From positions 186,835 to 250,834 of the forward strand of contig NZ_LMSJ01000001.1 in NCBI RefSeq assembly GCF_001428105.1: 64,000 bases of DNA, in the 5' to 3' direction. Source of the stretch: Paenibacillus sp. Soil766. Lineage in GTDB: Bacteria > Bacillota > Bacilli > Paenibacillales > NBRC-103111. Numbering within the stretch: position 1 is the stretch's first letter; every line of letters starts with the position of its first letter. A model generated the notes under the pieces. It made no database searches and was not told the DNA's origin. It worked only from the letters and a program-made list of their open reading frames with translations. The position numbers were made by a program, and so were the translations under genes. Below, piece by piece: positions 17,684-27,900 of the stretch.

Positions 17684-19660
17684 TTAGTGCTTGTAATCCC
17701 AAATATCACCTGAAAGACTCTCTATGACACATCCACTAGCCCAGGGCATTAGGCAAAACCATGTACTAGCCGGCGAACCATCGCTATATGTCTCCGTTAC
17801 CAGCCCTTCAGAATGACAGAATCGCTCTGACATCCAACCCTTTTTCCCATAATCAAATTCTTTATCAAACCGATTGTAGGTCTGACATCCCCATTCAATA
17901 GTATCTAACATCCGATCACGGACGTAATGATCGTTAGTGTTCTCCACGAAGTACAGCAGTTCATCAACAATGTTGCTGGACATAGGATGGATATGCGGAT
18001 TCGCAGTAGAGGTGACACTGCCCCCACAGCTTGACCAGCCAAGTTTGCTCAGAGGCGCTATTTTTACTGGCGAATTATAACAGAACTTGAAGGTGAATTC
18101 GTAGTCTATTGCATCCCTCATATGCTTCAAATATAGCTTATCTCCTGTAAGAGCATGCAGATATCGAAGAGCCTTTATATAGGCGAGAATCCCCTCCGAG
18201 TCTATAGCCTTGTCTGCATCGAGGGGAGTCCCGTAGCATTCCATCCGTTTTACATAGGTTTCATAATAATGTCTTTCACTTCTCCGCAAGCTTTCAAGAT
18301 ATGTCTTGTCGCCAGTCAGCCAACTTCTATAAGCCATTGCCGCCATGCACCACGTTCCGCAGAAAGCGTCATATTCTATGCCAGCTCCTGTTAATTCCGA
18401 AAGAATGTAAGGGTATTCGTCATCTGTATTTTTTGTTCCCTCCATTATTACTAGAACCTTCGTTACAAAATCCAGCCAATCGTCATGGAGGCAATGCTTA
18501 AACCGTTTTTCATACTCATAAGCCTTCAAAATATAATACATAGCCTGCCCGATCAGGTAAGAGGTATGCCCTGGTGTATGCATTCCGTCAAACCACCATC
18601 CGTTGTTTGACCAATTGTTATTGTCATACGTTTCAAAGGGAAGCCCCGTAGCAGGATTCAGGGAATGCTCCACCATATTTGTGATACATAACAGAGCCTG
18701 ATTTCGCATAGATTCATCTTCGAGCCGCAGGGCTGCCATTAAGACTGGTACTGCTACTGACAATCCATTTGTCCAAGAAAGAGAAAATATCTTATTGTAT
18801 CGATATCCACCGTTTTCTTTGTCTTCAATAACAAACCCTGAATAACTCAGGTCTTCCGGAAGCCATGCATATTGATAAATTGCTTTGGATAAATCTGATA
18901 CCGTTGTTCTCGGATCGCTGGCTTTTCTCGGGCTTTGATGATAGCGATAATAGACTTCTTGAATAGCAGTATTGATACCCAATTCTGATACTGCTGCATA
19001 TTCATATAGCTCCAACGTAAACGCCACAGATTCCCCTGCCGCCAGCTCAAAGCAATTCTCTTCAAGAGGTGCCCGATTTTTAACAAGTGTTGCCTTAATG
19101 AATAACCACGGCGCATTCTCATAACCGAGTGTGTAACCGACAGTTCCTTTGGAAAGGGAACAAGTATAGCCGCCGTACTGATAAAATTCCCCTTCGTTGT
19201 CAGGCTTCCACTGCTGCTTGATTCCTTGTTTATTGATAAAATAAGGGCTGGCACAAAGTCCGTATATTTTTCCGTTGTCATATACAAATGCAGCAGGGTG
19301 AGATAGCCTGTCACTTCTTACCATCCACCAAGGCGAAGCTGGACGAGGCGGACTTCCGTCCCTCAATCTCGGAAACTCTTTAGGCACGTTCAGGGGAGCT
19401 TCTCCACGGTTTCTGCCATACATGAATGCGGGCAGGAAATAGCGAGGTTTTTTTTTCACAAAAGGCAATTCGACATGGATAACCCCCGACCATGCAACGC
19501 TGCCTTCATTGCTTACCGAAATCTTTGCCTGAAATGGATCTTTGGGACTACCGTTTCCGCCTGTAATATCTAACGATGCGATCAAACCATGATCCTGCAG
19601 TTCGGAATAATCGGTTGTTTTCCCTAATTTATTTCTTGCTGTTAGTATCAGTCTTTCCAT
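17684..19660 (-). CDS. Unrecognised 659-residue protein, possible alpha/alpha-toroid glycosidase
   Basis: I do not recognise the family. There is no signal peptide. About residues 20-240 look like a beta-sandwich, and about 250-650 look alpha-helical and rich in Trp, Tyr and His (WWFDGMHTPGHTSYLIGQ; DAFCGTWCMAAMAYRSW; ASTWFCLMPW), as in (alpha/alpha)6 toroid glycoside hydrolases or lyases. Its gene sits between the binding lipoprotein and GH67, 39 bases before GH67, so it probably acts in the cytoplasm on aldouronates or their products. The start is the ATG after GGAGGGTATC; the ATG four codons upstream overlaps that site. A uronide-processing role is inference. Confidence 0.75.
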   Translation of the reverse strand: MERLILTARNKLGKTTDYSELQDHGLIASLDITGGNGSPKDPFQAKISVSNEGSVAWSGVIHVELPFVKKKPRYFLPAFMYGRNRGEAPLNVPKEFPRLRDGSPPRPASPWWMVRSDRLSHPAAFVYDNGKIYGLCASPYFINKQGIKQQWKPDNEGEFYQYGGYTCSLSKGTVGYTLGYENAPWLFIKATLVKNRAPLEENCFELAAGESVAFTLELYEYAAVSELGINTAIQEVYYRYHQSPRKASDPRTTVSDLSKAIYQYAWLPEDLSYSGFVIEDKENGGYRYNKIFSLSWTNGLSVAVPVLMAALRLEDESMRNQALLCITNMVEHSLNPATGLPFETYDNNNWSNNGWWFDGMHTPGHTSYLIGQAMYYILKAYEYEKRFKHCLHDDWLDFVTKVLVIMEGTKNTDDEYPYILSELTGAGIEYDAFCGTWCMAAMAYRSWLTGDKTYLESLRRSERHYYETYVKRMECYGTPLDADKAIDSEGILAYIKALRYLHALTGDKLYLKHMRDAIDYEFTFKFCYNSPVKIAPLSKLGWSSCGGSVTSTANPHIHPMSSNIVDELLYFVENTNDHYVRDRMLDTIEWGCQTYNRFDKEFDYGKKGWMSERFCHSEGLVTETYSDGSPASTWFCLMPWASGCVIESLSGDIWDYKH

Positions 19661-19747
19661 GATACCCTCCATTTTCTTGTAAACATTGCTTCCCCTACAT
19701 TCTCAAACATTTGGTTGCACTCTCCCATAAACTTCAAAAAATTAAAA

Positions 19748-19781
19748 GATACCCCGGAACATTTTTTTGTTCCAGGGCATC
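19748..19781 (-). terminator. Hairpin after the binding-lipoprotein gene
   Basis: GATACCCCGGAAC pairs with GTTCCAGGGCATC (two weak pairs) around a T-rich loop. The minus strand continues TTTTAATTTTTT. As is typical for binding-protein genes, it probably terminates most transcripts and gives excess lipoprotein over the downstream products. Confidence 0.85.
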
Positions 19782-19790
19782 TAGCATTGA

Positions 19791-21104
19791 CTACTTTTCG
19801 TAAGACTTCGAAGCAGACTTCAGCTGATCAAAGGCTTGTTGCGGCGTGATTTTGCCAAAGGTAAGTTGATCGCCAACCAGAGTCCAATCCTTGTCAATAA
19901 AGTTAGTCCAGCCGCTTGTTGAATCCCAAGTTTGGCCGTCTTTCTCTGTTGCGCGGAGCAGGTCCAAACCGACCTTGTCTGCATCGCTAAAGCTAGCTTG
20001 CAGAAGGGCGGAAATGTCTTTGTTTGCAGGCAATCCACGTACTGTCCCCAAAATTTTAGCTGCTTCAGCATCATTGACGAACCAATTTAAAAACTTCTTG
20101 GCTTCCTCTTGCTTCTTGGAACTTGCACTAACAGCCAAGTACATGGAAGGCTTCAACCAGCCGCCTGGAGCGGAGACGCGAGGCATAGTCACCAAGGCAT
20201 AAGCGCCTTTTTTCAAGCTATCATACGTACCATAGCCATTAGAGAAGGCATAACGCACCAGAATTTTCCCTGAAACCATCAGGTCCAATTTAGGATCATT
20301 TTCTTTGTCAGAGGCGTTTACATCAGCTGGAGGAACAAGTCCATCCTTACGCAGCTCTTCGAATTTTTTGGTCCATTCTAGGTAAGTAGCTTGATCTACA
20401 TTAAATTTGCCATCTTGGGAGACAACCGAGCCTTTCCCTTTTGCATACTGATAGGCTGAGTACACGAAGTAATTGCCGCCGTAATCCTTGGTGAAATAAG
20501 TTCCGCTAGGTAATTTCGCTTTGGATTCTTTGGCTAGAGCAAAGAAATCGTCCCAGTTCCAGCCATTTGCGGGATTCTTGATGCTTAGCTTATCCATCGC
20601 CGCCTTATCGTAGATCATACCAAAAGCAACAGAGCCAAGGGGAATAGCGTATTGCTTACCACCGGATTGCCCGCCTGCCATCAGCTTCGTATCGAATTTG
20701 CTTACATCCACAGCTGGAGTTAATTCAGCCAATTGCTTGCGAGCAGCCCAGTCTGGCGTCCAGCCCGGATCAAGCTGTACGATATCTGGCGCGTTGTTGG
20801 CTGCCGCTTGAGTGGACAATTTATCCAGATACCCGTCCATACCTGAGTATTCAGGTTCGAATGTTACGTTCGGATTGTTCTTGGTGTACAATTCAAGTGC
20901 TTTCAACGTTGCGTCATGGCGGTTCTGAGCACCCCACCACATAATGCGAAGCTTAACCGGTTCGGTGCTTGCCTTTGTCGTCGGTGCAGCAGTTGGCGCT
21001 ATCGTGCTTGTTGCTCCTTTGTCGCTAACACCACAAGCAGCCAGCGATCCAACCAATGCGGTTGTTGTAGCCAAAACAGCTAGAGAACGTTTCCATTTAA
21101 ACAT
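19791..21104 (-). CDS. Extracellular sugar-binding lipoprotein of an ABC importer
   Basis: The 437-residue precursor has a lipoprotein signal peptide with a lipobox at LAAC (Cys24), then a Thr/Ala-rich linker and a family 1 solute-binding fold (LRIMWWGAQNRHDATLKALELY; PGWTPDWAARKQLAEL). It captures oligosaccharides outside the membrane and hands them to the permeases at 13598-15396. Its genetic context with GH67 points to aldouronates. The ATG is preceded by GGAGGGGTAACA. The promoter region carries motif copy A. No cre site was seen upstream. Confidence 0.93.
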   Translation of the reverse strand: MFKWKRSLAVLATTTALVGSLAACGVSDKGATSTIAPTAAPTTKASTEPVKLRIMWWGAQNRHDATLKALELYTKNNPNVTFEPEYSGMDGYLDKLSTQAAANNAPDIVQLDPGWTPDWAARKQLAELTPAVDVSKFDTKLMAGGQSGGKQYAIPLGSVAFGMIYDKAAMDKLSIKNPANGWNWDDFFALAKESKAKLPSGTYFTKDYGGNYFVYSAYQYAKGKGSVVSQDGKFNVDQATYLEWTKKFEELRKDGLVPPADVNASDKENDPKLDLMVSGKILVRYAFSNGYGTYDSLKKGAYALVTMPRVSAPGGWLKPSMYLAVSASSKKQEEAKKFLNWFVNDAEAAKILGTVRGLPANKDISALLQASFSDADKVGLDLLRATEKDGQTWDSTSGWTNFIDKDWTLVGDQLTFGKITPQQAFDQLKSASKSYEK

Positions 21105-21181
21105 TGTTACCCCTCCTGTATTTCATTTATTGTTTTTATTTCTATTACAATATTAACAACTCAGTAATTAGATTGATATAT

Positions 21182-21214
21182 GGATGATCCACGATTTATT
21201 ATAAAAAAGACCGA
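21182..21214 (-). promoter_or_regulatory. Copy A of the aldouronate-operon promoter motif
   Basis: GGATGATCCACGATTTATTA on the plus strand, continuing TAAAAAAGACCGA. The minus strand gives a perfect TATAAT about 90 bases before the lipoprotein start, with no good -35 box, as expected for an activator-dependent promoter. The match to copy B extends on to ATGCATA at 21223. Between 21215 and 21397 no gene was seen; the divergent plus-strand promoter must also lie there. Confidence 0.65.
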
Positions 21215-21397
21215 TTATGCATAGGGTAGAAATATAACCTAAAAAGCAATAATCTGGTGCATACATAGGGTCAGAAGCTGTCAATCAGTGATAATTTATA
21301 TCAAATTATAATGCTATCAACTTTCGATAAAATATACTTATAATGGTAATAGAAAGTGGATTCAAATAGGTATTAATTGCAACAAGGGGGGATTGGT

Positions 21398-22657
21398 GTG
21401 AAAAAGGGTGGATTGAGCAAGAAGCTTCGCAAGCTACATTCTGCTAATGCTTGGATTTCGTTGTTTCTGGCAGTAAGTGGTATTTTGCTTTATATACCGC
21501 CCATGCGGGCTTTGTTAGGAGAAGGCCGGGTTTGGGTGAAGCAGCTGCATATCGCAGTTGGGCTGGTATCCTTGGCGGTGGTCATCCTCTACCTACCGTC
21601 CATCTTAAAACATCTCCGCCAGTTGTCCGGCCGCAGAGCCCAGCAGGGTAACCTCATGGTAGTACTTGTCCTGTTGGCAGGCTGGATCGGGTCAGGCATT
21701 ATCTTATGGAGGTACCGGTCGTTTCCTCCGGCTTGGAACAACACAGCGTTACTAGTTCATGATTTGCTGACATGGATTGGCATTCCATATGCTCTATACC
21801 ATTCATTCACACGAAGCCGTTGGCTAATAAAGGCGGGCAGGGATGATGCTCGGAATGTGACTGCTCCTCCGAACAAACCTTTGAAGGTCATAGATCTCGG
21901 CTCCTACGAGCCATCTACAGGAAGGGTATTCCGCCATATATCCCGGAGATCCTTCATCAAGGTGGGGGTAGGGGCGATTATGGCGGCTGCCGTCTTGCCC
22001 CCGTTTACCCGTTGGCTGACCTCCGTAGTCGGTGACTCCAACCTCTCCTCACTTCAGGAATTGGAGTCCATGCCTGCAGATGTACTAAAGCTAACGCCAT
22101 TGCCAGATTCGCTGCCTCCAAAGGGAGGTGGGGCGAAGGGCAACTTCAGAATCTATACCGTGACTGACATACCTAAGTTCGACCCAGAGAAGTGGACGTT
22201 TGCTGTCGACGGTTTAGTGAATCGGCCTTTTCAATGGAACTGGACCGAATTCCTGGCTTTCCCCCGCCAAGTACAAGTCAGCGATTTTCACTGTGTCACA
22301 GGCTGGTCGGTCAACAGCTGCACCTGGGAGGGCATTCCCCTGAACCAACTGTTAGAGTACGCAGGTGTCAAGGATGGCGTAAAGCTCGTGAAGTTTTATT
22401 CAACTGACGGCGAATATACGGACAACATCACCATAGAACAGACTTGGATGGAGGACGTGATGATCGTGCTTATGCTAGACGGCAGGCCAATTCCCCGAGA
22501 AATGGGAGGCCCTGTCCGGTTGGTGGTGCCACAAATGTACGCTTACAAGTCAGTGAAATGGCTGAATAGAATCGAGCTTATTGACACTGATCATATCGGT
22601 TACTGGGAGAAGCGAGGCTATGCCAAGGATGCCTGGATATGGGTTCCACCTATGTAA
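21398..22657 (+). CDS. Membrane molybdopterin-dependent oxidoreductase with fused cytochrome-b-like N-terminus
   Basis: The GTG start lies six bases after AAGGGGGG; a TTG seven codons upstream overlaps the ribosome site. About 419 residues. The N-terminal 140 carry four membrane helices with histidines (KLHSANAWISL, KQLHIAVGL, LVHDLLTW, YHSFTR) that could bind heme. A further hydrophobic segment follows an SRRSFIK sequence (RSFIKVGVGAIMAAAVLPPF), which resembles a twin-arginine motif. The C-terminal half (about 230-415) is a sulfite-oxidase-type molybdopterin domain with a candidate Mo-ligand Cys in FHCVTGWSVNS. It probably oxidises or reduces a small molecule at the membrane. It is the only complete plus-strand gene in the left half and looks unrelated to xylan use. 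Confidence 0.85.
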   Translation: MKKGGLSKKLRKLHSANAWISLFLAVSGILLYIPPMRALLGEGRVWVKQLHIAVGLVSLAVVILYLPSILKHLRQLSGRRAQQGNLMVVLVLLAGWIGSGIILWRYRSFPPAWNNTALLVHDLLTWIGIPYALYHSFTRSRWLIKAGRDDARNVTAPPNKPLKVIDLGSYEPSTGRVFRHISRRSFIKVGVGAIMAAAVLPPFTRWLTSVVGDSNLSSLQELESMPADVLKLTPLPDSLPPKGGGAKGNFRIYTVTDIPKFDPEKWTFAVDGLVNRPFQWNWTEFLAFPRQVQVSDFHCVTGWSVNSCTWEGIPLNQLLEYAGVKDGVKLVKFYSTDGEYTDNITIEQTWMEDVMIVLMLDGRPIPREMGGPVRLVVPQMYAYKSVKWLNRIELIDTDHIGYWEKRGYAKDAWIWVPPM

Positions 22658-22755
22658 GTTTTCAGGGCAATTCGAGTGCAAACACACAATAATACCAGAG
22701 GTGCTTTTATGTTTCTTCACAAACTCATACAAAAAAGTGTGATCTCCTACTATTT

Positions 22756-23826
22756 TCAAAGTGTTTTGCTCACAACATGGGACCTTACATGATCATCATA
22801 ATTTTTAAATATCAATCTACTAAAATTGAAGGCACCATGATTCCAAACATGGAAATCATGAAAACCATCCTTAATCAGAATTTGATAAAAATGATTAAGA
22901 TTATTCCCCGATTGATGTATAAGCCCATCTATAGATTTTATATAGCTGCCATTTGCTACTCCATCTGCATCGCCGCAGGTGGTATATAGCAAATGAAGAT
23001 TATGTATGCAAGACGCAAGACTGAGTCCAAGAGTTTTACCATCACTCGACGTAGGAGCACTTGAAAAAGTACCGACATAAGCGAACAGATCTATCATCCC
23101 TGGCGCTAGCACAGTCTTATCCAACCCGTTGTTCCAGGGACTCTCTGTGCCCGTGATTCGCGTCGAATCATGTCGGTAACCGCCAAGGATCAGATTCAAG
23201 GTCTGCATCCCCCCCATTGAAAGCCCAGCGATCGCTCTGTGGGTGCGGTTATATAGGATCCCCTCATAGGAGGTGTCTGTTATATCTGCGGAGGTTTTGT
23301 AATTCGATTCTATAAATGGAATCAGATCGTATCTCAGCTCATAATCAAAGTAATAGAATCCCAGCATATTGGTTCCTTCGGTATTAAATGAGGTATCTGT
23401 CCAGTCGTACGCGCTTCTTCCGTTAGGAAATACGACGATTAGCAGATCGATATCGCCGTTTACAATCAGATGATCCAATAGATTACAAATAATAAAACGC
23501 CCGTCAGACTTGCCGTTACTGCTAAACCATTCATCATGATCCCCACCTACGCCATGAAGCAAATACAATACATTATAGCTAACTGTGGTGTCGGTTGGGT
23601 CATATCCCGCAGGTAAATAGACGTTGCATTTCTTCAATATGGCATCTCCCACAATGGTCTCTCTTCCTGCTTCACTGCCATCAATGTTCCGATCTGTTAC
23701 AAACTGTCGAGACAAATTAATATAGTTGCCTACCTTATAGGTAACTTCCTGAACCGTACCTTGAAGCTCATCATTAACTGACTTAAAATATTCGGCAGGC
23801 ACTGCCGTCACGTTCTTACTTCTCAT
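22756..23826 (-). CDS. Feruloyl/acetyl-xylan type esterase (CE1-like)
   Basis: The 356-residue alpha/beta hydrolase has the nucleophile elbow GLSMGGMQTL, an oxyanion-loop region HGVGGDHDEWF, and a C-terminal HDFHVWNHG that probably holds the catalytic His. This is the esterase D/CE1 pattern of enzymes that remove ferulic or acetyl groups from arabinoxylan. No signal peptide is visible, so it would act on imported oligosaccharides. It lies directly downstream of the GH10 xylanase gene, across a terminator. GGGAG precedes the ATG by about 12 bases. The precise acyl group is not known from sequence. Confidence 0.85.
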   Translation of the reverse strand: MRSKNVTAVPAEYFKSVNDELQGTVQEVTYKVGNYINLSRQFVTDRNIDGSEAGRETIVGDAILKKCNVYLPAGYDPTDTTVSYNVLYLLHGVGGDHDEWFSSNGKSDGRFIICNLLDHLIVNGDIDLLIVVFPNGRSAYDWTDTSFNTEGTNMLGFYYFDYELRYDLIPFIESNYKTSADITDTSYEGILYNRTHRAIAGLSMGGMQTLNLILGGYRHDSTRITGTESPWNNGLDKTVLAPGMIDLFAYVGTFSSAPTSSDGKTLGLSLASCIHNLHLLYTTCGDADGVANGSYIKSIDGLIHQSGNNLNHFYQILIKDGFHDFHVWNHGAFNFSRLIFKNYDDHVRSHVVSKTL

Positions 23827-23894
23827 GGATCGTCATTCTCCCTTCGGTATATTTTCCAGTTAGCCCCATTCCGCACTAGAAGCCCTAAAACAAA

Positions 23895-23926
23895 GCTGCC
23901 GCACATGTCATCCATCTGCGGACAGC
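23895..23926 (-). terminator. Terminator after the xylanase gene
   Basis: The minus strand reads GCTGTCCGCA then a loop then TGCGGCAGC and TTTGTTTT. It lies 25 bases after the stop, and a homologous hairpin lies at the same distance after the second SLH-cohesin gene (48801-48832). Confidence 0.8.
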
Positions 23927-24960
23927 CTTTCTTATTCCATTCAGGTAATGTTAATGTACCTTTTGAGCTTCCATAATCCTAATGATGATAACCGCTGCTT
24001 CTCCACGTGTACTGAAAGCCTTCGGCTTCAACATACCGTCTTGGTAGCCGTTCAGCACACCCTTGGTGGTCAAAGCCGCAAGCGGCCCTAGTGCCCAGGC
24101 GGAGACGTCTCCACTATCCTTATATTCCAAGACGCCGTTGGCAGATGCCAAATGTGAGGCACGTACAAGGATTACGGCCATTTGTTCCCGGGTGATGTTG
24201 TTATCCGGGCCGAAGGTTCCGTCCTCATAGCCATCCACGATTCCCAGCGCCGATGTGGTTGCAATGGCGTCCTTCGCCCAATGGCTGCCGGTATCAGCGA
24301 AATCGGTTCCGCCTGCAGCGTTCAGTTGAAGAGCTCTGACGATCATGGAAACGAACTCGGCTCTTGTTATGGTTGAATCAGGCTGGAATGTGCCGTCTTG
24401 GTAGCCGTCGATCACTCCAGCTTTTACAAGTTCTTGGATACCTGCTTCCGCCCAGTGTCCTTTAATATCTATCAAGGCCGGAAGTTGGACAGATGCGGAC
24501 TTTTCTGCCGCCAATACTGCAAACTTGGTGAAGTGCGTCACACTGCCGGAAACGGTGCCTTTCTCCCGGTCGATCTTAATATCGTCCAGTTTGACCCATG
24601 TGCCGTTTTCTTCGTTGTACCAGTACAATGCCAGTTCATGCCTATCATCCAACAAGTTGGTGTTGAACGGAATGGTGATCGTGACTGGTTTCTGGAATGG
24701 TCCTGCTACGTCTTTGATAATCTCGTACACATCTCCAGCCAGCTTCAAATCCGGATCTGGTTTCAGCTGTGAAGTGTCGCTCAAGATTTTAATGCTCACA
24801 TATATGTCACTGCCTATTGCTCCTGCCGGCAAGTCAACTGCCGCCCCATTATGCTCTACCTTACCTCCTGTCTCTGTCTGCACCTTAACTGCCCCTTCCG
24901 GCACTGGGGTCGAGACAGAGGAAGTCTGCGACGTCGACGAGTCGGATGCCTGGACTTGAT
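23895..24960. repeat. Duplicated SLH module, copy 1 (xylanase C-terminus and 3' flank)
   Basis: Protein and flank are closely similar to 48801-49840. From SSVSTP-PEGAVKV to the C-terminus roughly four residues in five are identical, and the downstream hairpin is shared. This marks a large module copied between genes. Confidence 0.85.
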
Positions 24961-27900
24961 CAAGCTTCAAAATACCGAATCTTGAAGTGTTCTGGTAGGA
25001 TTGCCCTGTCGGATCGCTCCAAGAAAATACGCTGTCACGGCTTCCTCCGTCCTGATCATTGTTAACCTGGAAGTCGAATCCGATTACGGTTCCAGCTTGT
25101 GGAGTAATCGTATCCAGCGCTATAGCTGCTTCTACAACGTAACCTCCATCCATAATTTTGGTAGCCGATGTATAGTTATTTTGGGTGGCATGGCCGCCAA
25201 CAGTCTTTACATTTTTGAAATTGATCCGGTATTGACCATCGTCACCTTGGTAGCTATCGGTTTTTCCGTTGTTCTGGTCAACGAATATTTCCATCGAATC
25301 CTGCTCCCATGCGTTGGCATTGGCATCGCTCAATTTGCTGTCTAACACAACGGCATAGACATAGAGGTTATGCTCATCCCACATGGCACGCAATTGAGCT
25401 TTCGCGACTGCATTGTTATGCTGCTCTACCATCACATCAGTCGTATAAACTGGTGCGTTCGCCCACTTGCTGTCCATTTCGCCATCGATTGCAGGAGTTC
25501 CGTAAGAAGCGCTTGCCGCTATTACCGCATCGATATAAGTCAAAATCCCGTAACCCAGTACATCGTTGTCCTGAGTGTTCCGTGGATCACTCCAAGAAAC
25601 GATAACGCCGTTGCTCCCATGCTCCGTACCATCATTAATCCCCATATCGGATGCTCTAATGTCAAACTTCACTTGCTTGCCCAATGTGCCTGCTATCGGG
25701 ATTGCTGCTTGCAGCACATAACCATCGGTTCCTTCCGTAATATGAACATCATTTCGTGCGAATGTATATTTCTTAATTCCATTATCATCCACGAAGAGTT
25801 CTATTTGATCCGTTGCCGTTTTGGTAATGTCTTTGACCGCTACGCGGGCATAAACATGTTGTTCATCCCATAAGGTTTTCACTTCAGCCTGAAGGCTACC
25901 TAATTGTTGCGTTTTCAATGCAGGAACTGTTTTCCAAACCGGATCTGAAGCATTAGTCGGTGTACCTTTCGCTGTATTTGCTGTCTGAGCGGTTATTGGC
26001 AGGTGGGATGGCGTCAACGTCTTTACTGCTTCAATCATCCCCCAATAAGCATATTTGGCTTGGTACTGCACATCGAATGGGAAAGGAGCATCTTTACGGG
26101 TTGCACCTTGGTTATCAAGCCAGGTATGATCATCTGCAATCCCCCATAACGTAACATTGCTGATCCATCCGTCAGGATTGTATGCCTGCGTGTTCGACGC
26201 GGCATTTGTGCCCTCATTGTCCAGCCTAACAAGCTCTTGGTACAATTGCTTATAGCGGTAGCCTTGTTTCACAAGGCTGGACTCATCATAGCTGGTGGAG
26301 TTGCTGTCGGTATAAACCGAAATATCAAGTTCCGTTATTTGATTGTCGAATCCGGCTTCTCCAAATTTTCGTATGGAATCAGAAATTTGCTCGATCGAGG
26401 GACCGCCAATGCTGATGTGTGTTTGATGACCCACACCGTCAATTGGAACTCCCTCGCCTTTCAGCTTTGTCACCAAATTAAACAAAAAGTCACGTTTGAC
26501 CGGATCCTGCGTACTGTAATCGTTGATATACAGTTTAGCGTCTGGCAACTCTTGACGAGCGACCCTAAAAGCTGTACGGATGAAATCCAAGCCGGTCAGC
26601 GTATACCACTCGCTCTTCCGCATGCCGTCTGGCTGTCCAGGATCAATGACTTCGTTTACTACGTCGACGGCATTGATCGGCACTTCCATGGAACTAAAGT
26701 GACGCGCAACGGTTTGGATATAAGCCGTCAGACGGTCAAGCACCAACTGTTTATTCTCTGGTGTAGCCGCAAGCGGCTGGCCCTGCGCATCCTTAAACAT
26801 CCATTCCGCAGCCTGCGAATGCCAAGCGAGGGTATGCAGCCGGAAATTCATCGTGTGATCCTTGGCATATTGTGCGATCTTGTCTGCTTCCGCCCAGTTC
26901 CATTGCCCTTCTGCCGGTTCCAGAGAACCCGGCTTTGTGGCATTCTCTGCCACGAGGGAGCTGTAGTGATAGTCCAGAAGCGTGTGTACATCGAAAGTAA
27001 GCTGATCTCCTGTTACGGCAGCACCGATTTTGAAGTTGTCCGCATAGATGTCCTTCAAAGGTTCAATATCCGTCTGAATCGGCTTCGGCCCGGATACTTG
27101 ACCGACATAGGACAAATCGAAATCGTCCATATAGAAGGACCTTGCATCTTCGTACTTGTTGGCTACTTCCACGTATGCATTCATTACGGTCGGAGTGGCC
27201 GCCACGGTAAAAGTACCCGTCAACTGTGCCCATTGATCAGAAGTTACCGTCACGTTTGACGAAACATTCGTATATGTACTATCGCCGCTCTGAACAGAGA
27301 GCCGCAATACTGTGGGGGATTGTCCTGGAGCCATTTTTACCCAAGTGGACAAATTGTACTTGTAGCCCTTGGACATCTTGCCAAGGACGTTCAGTAACGG
27401 CCCGTCATATTGCTCTGATACCGTGGTCAGCAAGCTCTTGGAGCCGCTTGTGGTGTGATTGTCTGCCGTCGATATATCGATATTGCCGGAGCCGTTTCTG
27501 CGTACCCAATTTCCTTGACCGTCCTCAAAAGAGGATTGGACTCCAGTTTGGTCAACTGTTCCCGAATCAATCGGTGCAGCCGGCGTGACATCCGTTAGCT
27601 GCACTTCATCGATATAGAGGTCCTCCATAGTGGTGGAAGCTGAATCCGACTCCACCCATATTTTGAACGCTTTCGTATCACCTGGAAGCTCGTATCCCTT
27701 CAGTTCAAAAGTGGTCCAATCGGTGGAACTAACCGATTTATTTCCTACCAGCCAAGGATATTTGTTGGTCAGCGAGGCGGCATCGATATTGGAAGCGATA
27801 TGGAAATTATCGGTTCCTGCTCCGACTTTAAGCTTCAGTGACAAATCGTACGTATGGCCGGCTTGGGTATACGAAGTCAAATCCAAGAACGGGGAGCTAT

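Noticed and set aside
22658-22755. Search for a bidirectional terminator between the convergent oxidoreductase and esterase genes
   Set aside because: Only weak pairing was seen; nothing strong enough to list.
26237-27259. 340-codon plus-strand ORF opposite xynA
   Set aside because: It is antisense to the GH10 domain, has no ribosome site, and its sequence shows no family features; it is a shadow of GC-biased codon positions.
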